Source: Halalkalibacter alkalisediminis
GTDB taxonomy: Bacteria > Bacillota > Bacilli > Bacillales > Bacillaceae_D
Length of the DNA stretch: 64,000 bases
Reading direction: 5' to 3'
Assembly (NCBI RefSeq): GCF_028610705.1
Contig: NZ_JAQQWT010000002.1
Location: 248,001-312,000, forward strand
Shown: one piece after another, positions 42,646 through 51,168 of the stretch
How the letters are laid out: every line of letters begins with the position of its first letter
Numbering within the stretch: position 1 is the first letter of the stretch
Notes under the pieces: model-generated
Databases searched by the model: none
The model's input: only the letters and a program-made list of their open reading frames with translations
Told to the model about the DNA's origin: nothing
Translations under genes and position numbers: made by a program

Positions 42646-43368
42646 ATGAGAATAGCTTTTTTATCTGATATTCATGGAAACGCGACTGCTTTAGAAGCCG
42701 TTTTAAGAGATGTACGATTACAGCAAGTAGATAAGATTTGTTTTCTTGGAGACTTATGTTTCCGCGGTCCAGAACCGAAACGTGTCCTAGACATTATTCG
42801 TAGCTTAGATGCAGATGTTATCAAAGGTAATGCGGATGAGTGGCTCGTTCGTGGGATTCAACAAGGTGAAGTTCCCGAGAGCTCTCTTGAAATCATGAAC
42901 TTGGAGCGGGACTGGACACTCCAACGCCTTGATGAAGAAGATCTGAAATATTTAAAAAATCTTCCAACTGAGCTCATTCTTGATGACGGGTTAGATTCAA
43001 TTGTTCATGCATTTCACGCTACTCCAACTAGTTTGTTTGATGTAGTCTTGCCTGATGATACCACTAAGATTGAAGAAACGATTATGCAACGTGACGAAGC
43101 GGACCTTTATGTATACGGGCATATCCATCACCCTTTTATAAGGTCGATGCACGGTAAGAATGTCGTAAATACCGGAAGTGTCGGAATGCCATTTGATGGA
43201 CATCCACTTGCCTCTTATTTGATTGCTGACATTGAAGAAGGTAGACACCGTCTTCATTTAAATCGTGTACCTTATAACCGCGAACACGTTGTAGAAATCT
43301 ATAAGCAAGGTGGATATCCAAATATTGAAACAATGGGAAGAGTTATATTTTATGGGGTTAGACCTTAA
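42646..43368 (+). CDS. Calcineurin-type metallophosphoesterase
   Basis: Dinuclear-metal phosphoesterase, 240 residues, YfcE/PP-family. Metal motifs in order: SDIHGNATAL (residues 6-15, D-x-H), GDLCFRGPEP (G-D-x-x-x-R-G), KGNADEWL (G-N-A-D instead of G-N-H-D), a His in VHAFHATP, and GHIHHPF plus NTGSVGMP near 165-185. Likely substrates are phosphodiesters or phosphoproteins; unknown here. AAAAGGGAGGG precedes the ATG. It converges with the TlpA-like gene with only 3 bp between stops. Confidence 0.92.
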   Translation: MRIAFLSDIHGNATALEAVLRDVRLQQVDKICFLGDLCFRGPEPKRVLDIIRSLDADVIKGNADEWLVRGIQQGEVPESSLEIMNLERDWTLQRLDEEDLKYLKNLPTELILDDGLDSIVHAFHATPTSLFDVVLPDDTTKIEETIMQRDEADLYVYGHIHHPFIRSMHGKNVVNTGSVGMPFDGHPLASYLIADIEEGRHRLHLNRVPYNREHVVEIYKQGGYPNIETMGRVIFYGVRP

Positions 43369-43371
43369 TGA

Positions 43372-43791
43372 TTAAGGTCCTATCAAGGTTGCTACACCTT
43401 GCATAATGTCCATAATCGTAGACCTATCGTGATAGATAAAAGCTATGTTTTTATTTTCGTCAATTAGAACAGTTGTTGGGACACCCATACAATGATACTG
43501 ATCATAGACTTTTGTTCCAGTGTCTTTTAAAACAGGAAACGTATAGTTATGCTCCTGTAGAAAGGCTGATACATCAACATCAGGATCTCTACCGGTCACA
43601 TGAATCATCACCATTTCAATGTCATTGGTATGAAGCGACTTATACAACGTATGCTTTGCTTGCAGATCTCTTTGCGAATCCGGACACCAAGACGTCCAGA
43701 ATGTTAACATGGTTACTTTCTTAGTTGCATCTTCAAGTGTCCAATCGCCTTCTTTTACACTAGGCAATATAAAAACCGGTGCTTTTTTCAT
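43372..43791 (-). CDS. TlpA/redoxin-like thioredoxin-fold protein with WCPDS active site
   Basis: 139-residue thioredoxin-fold protein of the AhpC-TSA/TlpA group: FWTSWCPDSQRDLQ carries the active site, GVPTTVLIDEN the cis-Pro loop, and the insertion VTGRDPDVDVSAFLQEHN is typical of TlpA-like proteins. The second Cys of the usual WCxxC is Ser, so it has only one active-site Cys and would act as a monothiol oxidoreductase or peroxidase-like protein. No signal peptide or membrane anchor, so it looks cytosolic. It is separated from the brxA operon by a terminator. Confidence 0.85.
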   Translation of the reverse strand: MKKAPVFILPSVKEGDWTLEDATKKVTMLTFWTSWCPDSQRDLQAKHTLYKSLHTNDIEMVMIHVTGRDPDVDVSAFLQEHNYTFPVLKDTGTKVYDQYHCMGVPTTVLIDENKNIAFIYHDRSTIMDIMQGVATLIGP

Positions 43792-43810
43792 GATTGCATC
43801 ATCCTTTACA

Positions 43811-43848
43811 AAAAAATGGTGACTCTTTATTTAGAGTCACCTTCTTTC
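43811..43848 (-). terminator. Terminator of the brxA operon
   Basis: GGTGACTCT pairs with AGAGTCACC around seven bases; minus strand continues ATTTTTTT. Confidence 0.9.
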
Positions 43849-43851
43849 AGC

Positions 43852-44289
43852 TTATATACTACAATGTTTATTATAAGCCATCGCTAAATTACGGATAATG
43901 CTTTCTGGGGTTTGACCTTCAATTTGCTCACGAGGAATAAAGTGAACGACTTCTTTTCCTTTTAAGATAGCCATTGATGGTGAGGATGGCGGTATTTCTG
44001 AAAAATAAGACCGCATTTCAGCAGTAGCTTCCTTATCTTGACCCGCAAATACAGTCACAATATGGTCAGGAGTGTTGTCATGTTGAAGCGATGTAACGGC
44101 TGCAGGTCGTGCTAAACCGGCTGCACATCCACAAACTGAATTGATTACAACCAAAGTTGTCCCTTCAGCCTCCTCCATATACTGTTTAACTTCCTCGGCC
44201 GTAGTTAATTCTTTAAATCCATTTTCAGTTAATTCCGATCTCATCGGCAAAACCACTTGACGCATGTATTCTTCATAAGCCATTGACAT
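43852..44289 (-). CDS. brxA: Bacilliredoxin BrxA (YphP/YqiW family)
   Basis: Removes bacillithiol from S-bacillithiolated proteins after oxidative stress. The 145-residue protein is very close to B. subtilis YphP: MSMAYEEYMRQ start, VVINSVCGCAAGLARPA with the CGC active site (about residues 51-53), VTVFAGQDKEATAEMR, and PPSSPSMAILKGKEVVHF. Two start ATGs overlap the stop of the upstream thioredoxin gene; 44289 gives the family N-terminus. Translational coupling to a CGTC thioredoxin-like gene suggests a joint thiol-repair role. Confidence 0.95.
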   Translation of the reverse strand: MSMAYEEYMRQVVLPMRSELTENGFKELTTAEEVKQYMEEAEGTTLVVINSVCGCAAGLARPAAVTSLQHDNTPDHIVTVFAGQDKEATAEMRSYFSEIPPSSPSMAILKGKEVVHFIPREQIEGQTPESIIRNLAMAYNKHCSI

Positions 44290-44648
44290 CATTCATTTCC
44301 CCTTTCATTTGTATTTGTTTTTTGTAAAGTCCAAGCAGTCGCATAAGGTTTTAACTTGTTATAAAGGAAACCAATAGAACCAAATGCATAGATACGTTCA
44401 ACTCCTAGTCCTTTTTGAAACACAAGTAAACATGGAACACTTTGTATTTTCCATTGTTGCGCAAAAGTTGGTGAGTGATTGATATTTAGACTATACATTG
44501 GTAATGATTCAAAACTAGATTCAACAACTCGTAACATCCCCTCTGCTAATTTACATGTACCACATAATGGAGTATACACAAAAACAATCGTTAGTCGTTC
44601 TCTGGCTGCTAACTTTTTATCCAGTACGTTACTTACAATTTCCTCCAT
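44289..44648 (-). CDS. Thioredoxin-like protein with CGTC active site (YusE-like)
   Basis: 119-residue thioredoxin fold: strand ERLTIVFVYTPLCGTCKLAE carries the dithiol active site CGTC (about residues 29-32), and the cis-Pro loop is IQSVPCLLVFQ, which has an extra Cys. The Trp before the active site of classical thioredoxin is Leu here. The C-terminal 20 residues are an Asn/Thr-rich tail that overlaps brxA. Similar to B. subtilis YusE. Possibly a reductant for BrxA or another small thiol protein (inference). Confidence 0.88.
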   Translation of the reverse strand: MEEIVSNVLDKKLAARERLTIVFVYTPLCGTCKLAEGMLRVVESSFESLPMYSLNINHSPTFAQQWKIQSVPCLLVFQKGLGVERIYAFGSIGFLYNKLKPYATAWTLQKTNTNERGNE

Positions 44649-44739
44649 CTATTTTCCCTCATTTCATCATTATCTATTTTACCAGAAAATAATGAAACAT
44701 GCTTGAGTAATGATCGATTTCTTTATACATACAAGTCGA

Positions 44740-44777
44740 AAAAAGCGAACACCCTAAGTAAGGATGCCCGCTTTTTT
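44740..44777 (-). terminator. Terminator of the ytzC-like gene
   Basis: AAAAAAGCG..CATCC pairs imperfectly with GG.TG..CGCTTTTTT on the minus strand, directly after the stop at 44779. Confidence 0.75.
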
Positions 44778-44778
44778 A

Positions 44779-45039
44779 TTAACGCTTTAGAATAAAATGA
44801 TTTTGCATTTGATGAACTTGAATTTGAGCACGATATAATTCATCACGTTGCTCTGGCGCAGCTGCATGTAATAGGGTATCAAGCTCGTCATCCAATTGTT
44901 GTAATTGACTTTGTACTTTCATATAGTGTTCCGGATCACCAGCTTGGACACGTTGTGAATCATCAAAAACCTGTTGGGCCCCTTGTAATGCCATTTCTAC
45001 TTCTTCAAGAAATTGTGCAACTTGAGTACGCTCTGCCAT
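44779..45039 (-). CDS. YtzC-like DUF2524 protein, 86 aa
   Basis: Small helical, Gln-rich cytosolic protein. Two predicted helices (QVAQFLEEVEMALQGAQQVF and YMKVQSQLQQLDDELDTLL) plus a third (RDELYRAQIQVHQMQNHFIL), which is the layout of the Bacillus DUF2524/YtzC family. Function unknown. Start ATG 45039 is seven bases after TAGGAGG; the ATG two codons earlier is too close. Single gene with its own terminator. Confidence 0.8.
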   Translation of the reverse strand: MAERTQVAQFLEEVEMALQGAQQVFDDSQRVQAGDPEHYMKVQSQLQQLDDELDTLLHAAAPEQRDELYRAQIQVHQMQNHFILKR

Positions 45040-45091
45040 GATCATTCCTCCTACTATAGTTGAATTCCTGATCTTACTTTGCGCATCTTAC

Positions 45092-46015
45092 TTAGTTGTT
45101 ATTCATTAACTTGTACACCATTAAATCATGTGCAATGAGCGACTCTGTAAATGTCCGCTGAGCTTCTTCTAGTAGTTCTTCTTCCTCTCCTGCATATCGG
45201 GAACTGATATGCGTCAAGATCAATAGTCCTACTTTAGCCTCCTTGGCTATTAACGCAACATCTGAAATCGTTGAATGGCCAAATTGATCAGCATGATTTT
45301 TTTTATCATATCGAAATGTCCCCTCATGAATAAGAAGGTCTACTCCTTTTGAAAATTCCTTCATTTTTTTTAATGGTCTTGTGTCTCCGGCTATGACTAT
45401 TTTACGACCAATTTTATTCTCCCCAATATACTTAGAACCGTCAATCATCTTTCCACCTTCAAGTTCGATGACCTCTCCATTTTTAATTCTCTGAAAGATA
45501 GGCCCTGGTTCCACACCTATTTCTTTTAACTTTTCAACATTTAACGCCCCGGGCTTATCTGCTTCAATGATCTTAAAAGCAAAGCTAGGCATCACATGAT
45601 CAAGTTCGATCGCTTCGACTGCAATCGTTGCATCTTCAAAAATAACCCCCTCATGAACTGGAACATATGATACCTCATAACCAAGATAAGATTTTGATAC
45701 ATTTAATGCAGTTTCAATAAACGTTTCGATTCCAAGAGGTCCATAAATGGTTAAAGGAGATTTGGCTCCTTGTGCGGAACGAGAACACAATAAACCAGGT
45801 AGTCCAAATAAGTGATCACCGTGAAGATGACTGATAAAAACTCGTTCAATTTTTGATAAAGAAATGGGAGTATGTAGGATCTGATGCTGTGTCGCCTCTC
45901 CGCAATCAAACAACCATTGGGTACTCTTCTTTTGTAGAAAGCGGACAACCAATCCGCTTACATTTCGAGTGGTTGAGGGGACGCCTGATCCCGTTCCTAA
46001 AAAATGAAATTCCAT
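45092..46015 (-). CDS. rnz: Ribonuclease Z
   Basis: Endonuclease that removes the 3' trailer of CCA-less tRNA precursors. 307 residues of the MBL fold: FLGTGSGVPS near the start, zinc motif SHLHGDHLFGLPG (H-x-H-x-D-H, about residues 62-75), FDCGEATQHQ, the exosite region, GDTRPLKKM and THISSRY near the C-terminus. GGTGATGTC precedes the ATG. It lies 12 bp after the PfpI-family gene, so they are probably co-transcribed. Confidence 0.96.
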   Translation of the reverse strand: MEFHFLGTGSGVPSTTRNVSGLVVRFLQKKSTQWLFDCGEATQHQILHTPISLSKIERVFISHLHGDHLFGLPGLLCSRSAQGAKSPLTIYGPLGIETFIETALNVSKSYLGYEVSYVPVHEGVIFEDATIAVEAIELDHVMPSFAFKIIEADKPGALNVEKLKEIGVEPGPIFQRIKNGEVIELEGGKMIDGSKYIGENKIGRKIVIAGDTRPLKKMKEFSKGVDLLIHEGTFRYDKKNHADQFGHSTISDVALIAKEAKVGLLILTHISSRYAGEEEELLEEAQRTFTESLIAHDLMVYKLMNNN

Positions 46016-46027
46016 GACATCACCACT

Positions 46028-46549
46028 TTAATCCGCTAGTGCATCTGCAAAAGCTTTTGCATATGGAGGTAAATCTGGAGGTCTTCTGCTTGAAATAATA
46101 TGTCCATCGACCACGACGGCTTCATCCAGCCACTTTGCACCTGCATTTTCCATATCATCACGAATACCTGGTGTACTTGTAACCCTTCTTCCATTCAAAA
46201 CCTTTGCCGAAATAAGTACCCAACCAGCATGACAAATTTGACCAATTGGTTTTTTATCGTGATCCATCTCTTTTACAAACTGCAACACTTCACTATACCG
46301 ACGCAATTTATCTGGAGCCCATCCTCCTGGAACTAAAATCCCATCATAGTTCTCGGATTTTATATCTTTAAACGCCAAATCAGTCGTAGCTGGAACTCCA
46401 TATTTCCCTATGTATGTTTTTCCTTTTTCAGCTCCCACTAAGTGAACGGTAGCCCCTTCTTCCTGCAAACGCATGATCGGGTACCAAAGTTCTAAATCTT
46501 CAAATTCCTCATCAACTATCGCCATCACTTTTTTATCCTGTAACCGCAT
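46028..46549 (-). CDS. DJ-1/PfpI family protein
   Basis: Class I glutamine-amidotransferase-like fold, 173 residues. The nucleophile elbow is GQICHAGWVL (Cys near 105, His next to it); the Glu of the family is in VDEEFEDLELWYP (about residues 14-26); GILVPGGWAPDKLRR is the oxyanion region. Members act as glyoxalase III/deglycase-like or stress-related proteins; function here unknown. I choose ATG 46549 (MRLQDKKVMA) behind TTGGGAGTG. Confidence 0.9.
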   Translation of the reverse strand: MRLQDKKVMAIVDEEFEDLELWYPIMRLQEEGATVHLVGAEKGKTYIGKYGVPATTDLAFKDIKSENYDGILVPGGWAPDKLRRYSEVLQFVKEMDHDKKPIGQICHAGWVLISAKVLNGRRVTSTPGIRDDMENAGAKWLDEAVVVDGHIISSRRPPDLPPYAKAFADALAD

Positions 46550-46700
46550 AACAATCACTCCCAATCCTTTTTACATACACTAAGTATAGCATGTCTAAAG
46601 AATTAGCAAAACCAATAGACAGTTCTAGCAAGGAGCTTCACTATATAAAATAAATGGTAGATTACCCAACAAAACTAACTAATTTCAGGAGGGAATCATC

Positions 46701-47797
46701 ATGAATGCAAAGACTACAAGCTCTCTAATCCTGTCAACCGCTATGTTTGGAACTGTATTAGCCATGCCTCTAAACGATAGCCATGTCGAAGCTTCGACAA
46801 AACCTATTTCGAGTAAAAAAAACTTCAAGTAAACCAAATTCTTCAATTCGGGGCAACCGGGACACAGGTTTATGAGATACAAAGTTATTTAAAAGTTTTT
46901 GACTACTTTTTAAGGGCAAGCAAGATGATCTACGGCGTTCTTACTAAGCAAGCAGTCGCTACATATCAAGAAAAACATTCATTAAAGAGGGATGGAATAG
47001 CCGGTCCTGAGACTATTGGCCACTTGTTACATTCAAGTGATGTGCAAATTAATATAAACAATGCAACAACAGTGAAAATCCAGGAAGAACCAAATGACCC
47101 TAATCAAGCACTGACTTCAGACCGATTCTCCTTAGCCATCAAAGGAGAATCGGTTAGAATTTTCAGTCAAGGTGATCGTGGTAATTAAATCACCGAGTTT
47201 CAGCAACAACTTCATGAACATGGTTATTATAGTGGGGTAGACGGTATTTTCGGACCTAAAACAGCTGCGGCCGTCAGGTGATTTCAACAAACACACGGAT
47301 TACAAGTTGATGGTATTATCGGACCTAAAACAAAAGCTATGCTAGCAACCACAGCCGAGGTTCAAACACCTAACATCCAACAACCAACTAAAGCAAATGA
47401 AGTAAAAGTAGAAACAACTCAAACTGTACATGAAACAAAATCTAATCATTCAAACCTTACAAAAACCGCTTCATCTTTAAAAGGTACGCCTTACGTTTTG
47501 GGAGGTACATCGCCTGTTGGTTTTGACTGCAGCGGCTTTATTCAGTACGTCTTTAATAAACACGGGAAAAACCTCCCTCGAACAACAACAGATTTATATC
47601 AAGAAGGGCAGCCTGTTTCCAATTTACAGCCTGGAGATATTGTGTTCTTTACCACTTATAAAAATGGGTCTTTTCACGCTGGCATATACTTAGGTGATCG
47701 ATCATTCATTCACGCCGGATCTTCTACGGGAGTTACTACAGCCTCCCTTGAACAACCTTATTGGTCACAGAGATACTTAGGAGCTAAACGTTTTTAA
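46701..47797 (+). pseudogene. Decayed peptidoglycan endopeptidase: signal peptide, two PG-binding repeats, NlpC/P60 domain
   Basis: Reassembled across frames: a signal peptide (MNAKTTSSLILSTAMFGTVL, start ATG 46701, AGGAGGG site), a PG_binding_1 repeat (LQFGATGTQVYEIQSYL ... KRDGIAGPETIGHLL), a second repeat (FSQGDRGN ... FQQQLHEHGYYSGVDGIFGP ... VDGIIGPKTKAML) and a complete C-terminal NlpC/P60 D,L-endopeptidase domain with Cys in GFDCSGFIQYVF and His in FHAGIYLGD. Lesions: a frameshift in a run of eight A (about 46816), TAA at 47186-47188 and TGA at 47279-47281. The intact catalytic domain alone (47339-47797) would lack a signal peptide. Confidence 0.88.
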
Positions 47798-47803
47798 TAG
47801 AGA

Positions 47804-47839
47804 CAAAGAAGGTTGCTATTTAAGCAACCTTCTTTGTTT
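47804..47839. terminator. Terminator between the NlpC/P60 pseudogene and yitT-like gene
   Basis: AAAGAAGGTTGCT pairs with AGCAACCTTCTTT around five bases; T-rich downstream on +, usable on both strands by the converging units. Confidence 0.9.
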
Positions 47840-47849
47840 CAGTTAAATT

Positions 47850-48479
47850 TTAAGCTTCATTAGCTGTTCTAGAACTTACTTCGCTATACACGCCTTGAAT
47901 TGCTTCTTTTATAGGTGATTTTTTATATCTTCCAATAATCGTACTTGCTACAAAAATGGTAAATATAGATAAAAGAGCATTGCCCCACCCTACTAGTAAC
48001 CCAGCAAAAATAACAATTAATAAGTCACATAAAAATATCGTAATTCCACGGTTAATATTCCATTTCTGATCAAGGTATAAAGCTAAAATGTGAATACCAC
48101 CGAGAGAAGAACCATTGTTTAATACAAGAGTAACTCCAAAACCAATACATAAACCTGCAAGGATGGTTGCAAGCCACATAGGAACGGAGAAAAAAGGAAT
48201 TAAATCTAAAGCGTCACGAATAATAGAGATCCCAATAATGGACATAAAACTAGAGATCGTAAACCATTTTCCGAGCTTCTTGAAAGACATCCAGAAAAAA
48301 GGTACATTCGCTAAGAAAAACAGCACACCCCACGACCACGTGCCAAGAAAGGTCAATACTGTCGCAAGTCCTGCTGTTCCTCCAAAAGTTAACTCGTGCA
48401 TCGCTAAAAATTTCAAGCCAAAAGAAGTGAGAATTAACCCCAAGATAACTAAAGAAACCATTTTCATGCGCTCTGCCAT
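47850..48479 (-). CDS. YitT family membrane protein
   Basis: Five- or six-span integral membrane protein of 209 residues in the YitT/YczE group. Hydrophobic segments start with MVSLVILGLILTSFGLKFLA; family-typical ELTFGGTAGLATVL and VLNNGSSLGGIHILALYL follow. It is shorter than typical YitT proteins because it lacks the C-terminal DUF2179 domain. Start ATG 48479 follows AGGGGGTGG. Substrate or function unknown. Confidence 0.85.
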   Translation of the reverse strand: MAERMKMVSLVILGLILTSFGLKFLAMHELTFGGTAGLATVLTFLGTWSWGVLFFLANVPFFWMSFKKLGKWFTISSFMSIIGISIIRDALDLIPFFSVPMWLATILAGLCIGFGVTLVLNNGSSLGGIHILALYLDQKWNINRGITIFLCDLLIVIFAGLLVGWGNALLSIFTIFVASTIIGRYKKSPIKEAIQGVYSEVSSRTANEA

Positions 48480-48513
48480 CGTTTCCACCCCCTATTTATC
48501 TATTACACTATCT

Positions 48514-48542
48514 ACCATATCTGATCGAAAACTCTCCGTCAA
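48514..48542 (-). promoter_or_regulatory. Candidate sigma-A promoter of the yitT-like gene
   Basis: Minus strand TTGACG, 17 bp, TATGGT, about 35 nt before the start codon. A 16-bp inverted repeat ATGAATTTTTATTCAT (48552-48567) just upstream of the -35 could be an operator. The rest of the gap to 48720 shows nothing else. Confidence 0.5.
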
Positions 48543-48720
48543 TGCATATAAATGAATTTTTATTCATCAGAATTATCAGAAAAGTGTATCAGAGTTGATA
48601 AAGTAAAAAGATCATACAAAAGAATATGCATAATTCCATTCATTTTCAAACAAAAAAAAATGATAATTAGTTTTAAAATTCGTTTTCTAGACGAAATAAA
48701 ACCTTATCATTCTTTCCCTT

Positions 48721-49629
48721 TTATAAAATTAATTGATCAATAATTTGAATGAGCTTAACGATATCTGGCTTACTGATTTGGGCATTAGCTCCAACACCCT
48801 TCCCTCTATGGTAGACATCATCTGTAATTAACGAAGAAAAAATGACAACAGGTAATCCTGATAATTGTTCATCTTCCTTAATTCGTTTTGTTAAATGGTG
48901 TCCGTCCATTTGCGGCATTTCAACATCCGTAATAATCAGTTGTACTTCCTGATTAATATCTACTTTTGGGTCTTCTTTTAAGAAAGTTAAGTAATCCCAA
49001 GCTGCTCTTCCATTATCAAAAAAGGTTACTTGGTCATATCCAGCTTCAGAAAGAGTTTCGTGGAGAAGCTTTCGTAACATCGCTGAATCTTCTGCTGCCA
49101 CAATTTTTTTATAACTTCTCTCTCTTTCACCTAATGACTTCACTTGCTTTACATTGATGCCTTTTTCAGGGTTTATATCAACGACAATCTTTTCAAAGTC
49201 AAGTAATAATATCATCTGATCATCCATCTTTACAATCCCTGTTGATGCATTTTGTAGCCCTTGAGATAACTCTGTCGGCTTCTCAATTTGTTCCCAAGAA
49301 ATACGATGGATTCTAGAAACATTCTGTACTCTAAAAGCTACCTTAATTTGGTTTAGTTCTGAAACAATTAATTTATCATGTTCTGGATTCTCAGAAGGTG
49401 GCAATCCTAATACTTTTGTTAAATTAACAACAGTAAGTACTTCATCTCTTAAACGAATAATGCCTTCAATATGAGGATGAGCATTTGGTATTGACGTTAC
49501 AGGAGGAGCTTGTATGATCTCTCTTACCTTCATAACATTAATCCCAAATGTGCCTGTTCCAACCTGAAAGACGATGACTTCTAGTTCATTTGTCCCACTT
49601 TCAAGTAAAATCCCTTTTTCTTCGTTCAC
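48721..49629 (-). CDS. cheV: Chemotaxis coupling protein CheV
   Basis: CheW-response regulator fusion that couples receptors to CheA and adapts signalling when phosphorylated. Residues about 14-155 are the CheW domain (VIVFQVGTGTFGINVMKVRE, IRLRDEVLTVVNL); about 172-300 the receiver domain with acidic pair AAEDSAML, phospho-acceptor Asp in LIITDVEMPQMDG (about residue 232) and Lys in AQISKPDIV. Length 302 is normal. The start is GTG 49629 behind AAGGAGGAG. Its presence indicates a motile organism. Single gene downstream of ilvA. Confidence 0.96.
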   Translation of the reverse strand: MNEEKGILLESGTNELEVIVFQVGTGTFGINVMKVREIIQAPPVTSIPNAHPHIEGIIRLRDEVLTVVNLTKVLGLPPSENPEHDKLIVSELNQIKVAFRVQNVSRIHRISWEQIEKPTELSQGLQNASTGIVKMDDQMILLLDFEKIVVDINPEKGINVKQVKSLGERERSYKKIVAAEDSAMLRKLLHETLSEAGYDQVTFFDNGRAAWDYLTFLKEDPKVDINQEVQLIITDVEMPQMDGHHLTKRIKEDEQLSGLPVVIFSSLITDDVYHRGKGVGANAQISKPDIVKLIQIIDQLIL

Positions 49630-49672
49630 TTATGAACTCCTCCTTAAAGGCCATAGATCTAAATAGTTATAT

Positions 49673-50920
49673 TTATATAAGTAGGTGAAAAAGGCTTTTA
49701 TCTTTATTTATCTCTTGGTAATCAAATCCTTTTTTCTCAAGACGCTTGATTAAGCCAGGATAATCCTCCGGACTCTTCAATTCGATTCCAAGCAAGACCG
49801 GCCCGTTTGATTTGTTGTTTTTCTTTGTATATTCAAAACGAGTGATATCATCATCTGGACCAACAACCTCTTGAATAAATTCTCTTAATGCACCTGCTCG
49901 TTGTGGGAATTGAATAATAAAGTAATATTGTAATCCTTCGTAAATTAAAGAGCGTTCTCTCATTTCCTGCATACGACCAATATCATTGTTACCTCCACTA
50001 ACCACACATACGACGTTCTTTCCTTTAATTTCATCTTTATAAAAATCTAATGCCGTAATTGGCATAGCTCCAGCAGGTTCACAGACAATCGCATTTTGGT
50101 TATATAATTCAAGAATGGTTGTACAAATTTTCCCTTCAGGAACGAGGACGATATCTTCTAAAATATTTTGACAAATTTCAAATGGAATTTCGCCTGGTTT
50201 TTTCACGGCTGCTCCGTCAACAAATTTATCAATTTTCTCTAGCTCAACAACTTTTCCTTGTTTTAATGATTCCTTCATTGCTGGTGCTCCAGCGGGTTCA
50301 CAACCCACAATTTTCGTATGCGGACTAATACTTTTTATATAGATCCCCGTCCCACTAATTAAGCCACCACCACCAATAGAAGCAAAAAGAAAATCAATAT
50401 TCTCCTCAATGTCATTCATAATTTCCATTCCAACAGTCCCTTGACCTGCAACGATCTTTTCTTGATCGAAAGGATGGATAAATGCTTTATTGTTTTCATT
50501 GGAATAACTCATCGCTTCATTAAAAGAATCATCAAATGTGTCTCCAGACAAAACAACTTCTACGTATTCTTTTCCAAAAAATTTAACTTGATCCACCTTT
50601 TGACGAGGAGTTGTTGATGGCATGAAGATTTTTCCATTGATTCGTAATGTACGGCAAGAATATGCGACACCTTGAGCGTGATTACCCGCACTTGCACAAA
50701 CAATGCCATTATTTAACTCTTCTCTAGATAAACTTGATATTTGATGAAAAGCTCCACGGATCTTGAATGAACGGACTACTTGTAAGTCCTCTCGTTTCAA
50801 ATAAACATTACATTCATACCTTTCTGATAATACTTGATTTAACTGCAAAGGTGTATGAGTGACAACGTCTTTTAATCGCTGGTTTGCAATAATAATATCT
50901 TCAATATGTACGGTTCCCAT
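49673..50920 (-). CDS. ilvA: Threonine ammonia-lyase (threonine deaminase)
   Basis: PLP enzyme that converts threonine to 2-oxobutyrate and ammonia, the first step to isoleucine. 415 residues: catalytic Lys in VRSFKIRGAF (about residue 53), phosphate-binding GGGGLISG near 184, and a C-terminal ACT-like regulatory domain of about 80 residues (IIQFPQRAGALREFIQEV, LLGIELKSPED), which matches the single-ACT-like short form of Bacillus. AAAGGATTAAG precedes the ATG. No T-box or attenuator is visible upstream (50921-51066). Confidence 0.95.
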   Translation of the reverse strand: MGTVHIEDIIIANQRLKDVVTHTPLQLNQVLSERYECNVYLKREDLQVVRSFKIRGAFHQISSLSREELNNGIVCASAGNHAQGVAYSCRTLRINGKIFMPSTTPRQKVDQVKFFGKEYVEVVLSGDTFDDSFNEAMSYSNENNKAFIHPFDQEKIVAGQGTVGMEIMNDIEENIDFLFASIGGGGLISGTGIYIKSISPHTKIVGCEPAGAPAMKESLKQGKVVELEKIDKFVDGAAVKKPGEIPFEICQNILEDIVLVPEGKICTTILELYNQNAIVCEPAGAMPITALDFYKDEIKGKNVVCVVSGGNNDIGRMQEMRERSLIYEGLQYYFIIQFPQRAGALREFIQEVVGPDDDITRFEYTKKNNKSNGPVLLGIELKSPEDYPGLIKRLEKKGFDYQEINKDKSLFHLLI

Positions 50921-51066
50921 AGTCTTAATCCTTTCACTTCAAACTATCTTAAATTTACAATACGTTTATCTTATCATAACCGTTATCATTTGCGTAACCC
51001 CAATCATTCACACGTTTCGTAAACAATTCAAGTGTATACGCTTACCTACTATGTCTTTTTTCATGA

Positions 51067-51095
51067 TTGATTATTTATAGGGTCCTAACTATAAT
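51067..51095 (+). promoter_or_regulatory. Sigma-A promoter of the 66-aa membrane protein gene
   Basis: TTGATT, 17 bp, TATAAT: 10 of 12 consensus positions. Confidence 0.7.
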
Positions 51096-51117
51096 AGAGA
51101 AGATAGAACATGACACT

Positions 51118-51150
51118 AACAGATACATATGTAGAGACATCTGTTTTTTT
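51118..51150 (+). terminator. Terminator-like hairpin in the leader of the 66-aa gene
   Basis: AACAGAT pairs with ATCTGTT around 14 bases and is followed by further Ts (seven in all). It begins about 17 nt after the predicted transcription start and ends just before the AAGGAGGG ribosome site, so it could act as an attenuator. Confidence 0.5.
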
Positions 51151-51168
51151 ATTTAAGGAGGGTTGATC

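Noticed and set aside
48552-48743. + strand ORF of 63 codons between yitT-like gene and cheV
   Set aside because: No ribosome site, AT-rich low-complexity product, overlaps the cheV 3' end.
50921-51066. T-box or leader attenuator upstream of ilvA
   Set aside because: No T-box sequence (GGGTGG-type core) and no terminator hairpin on the minus strand.
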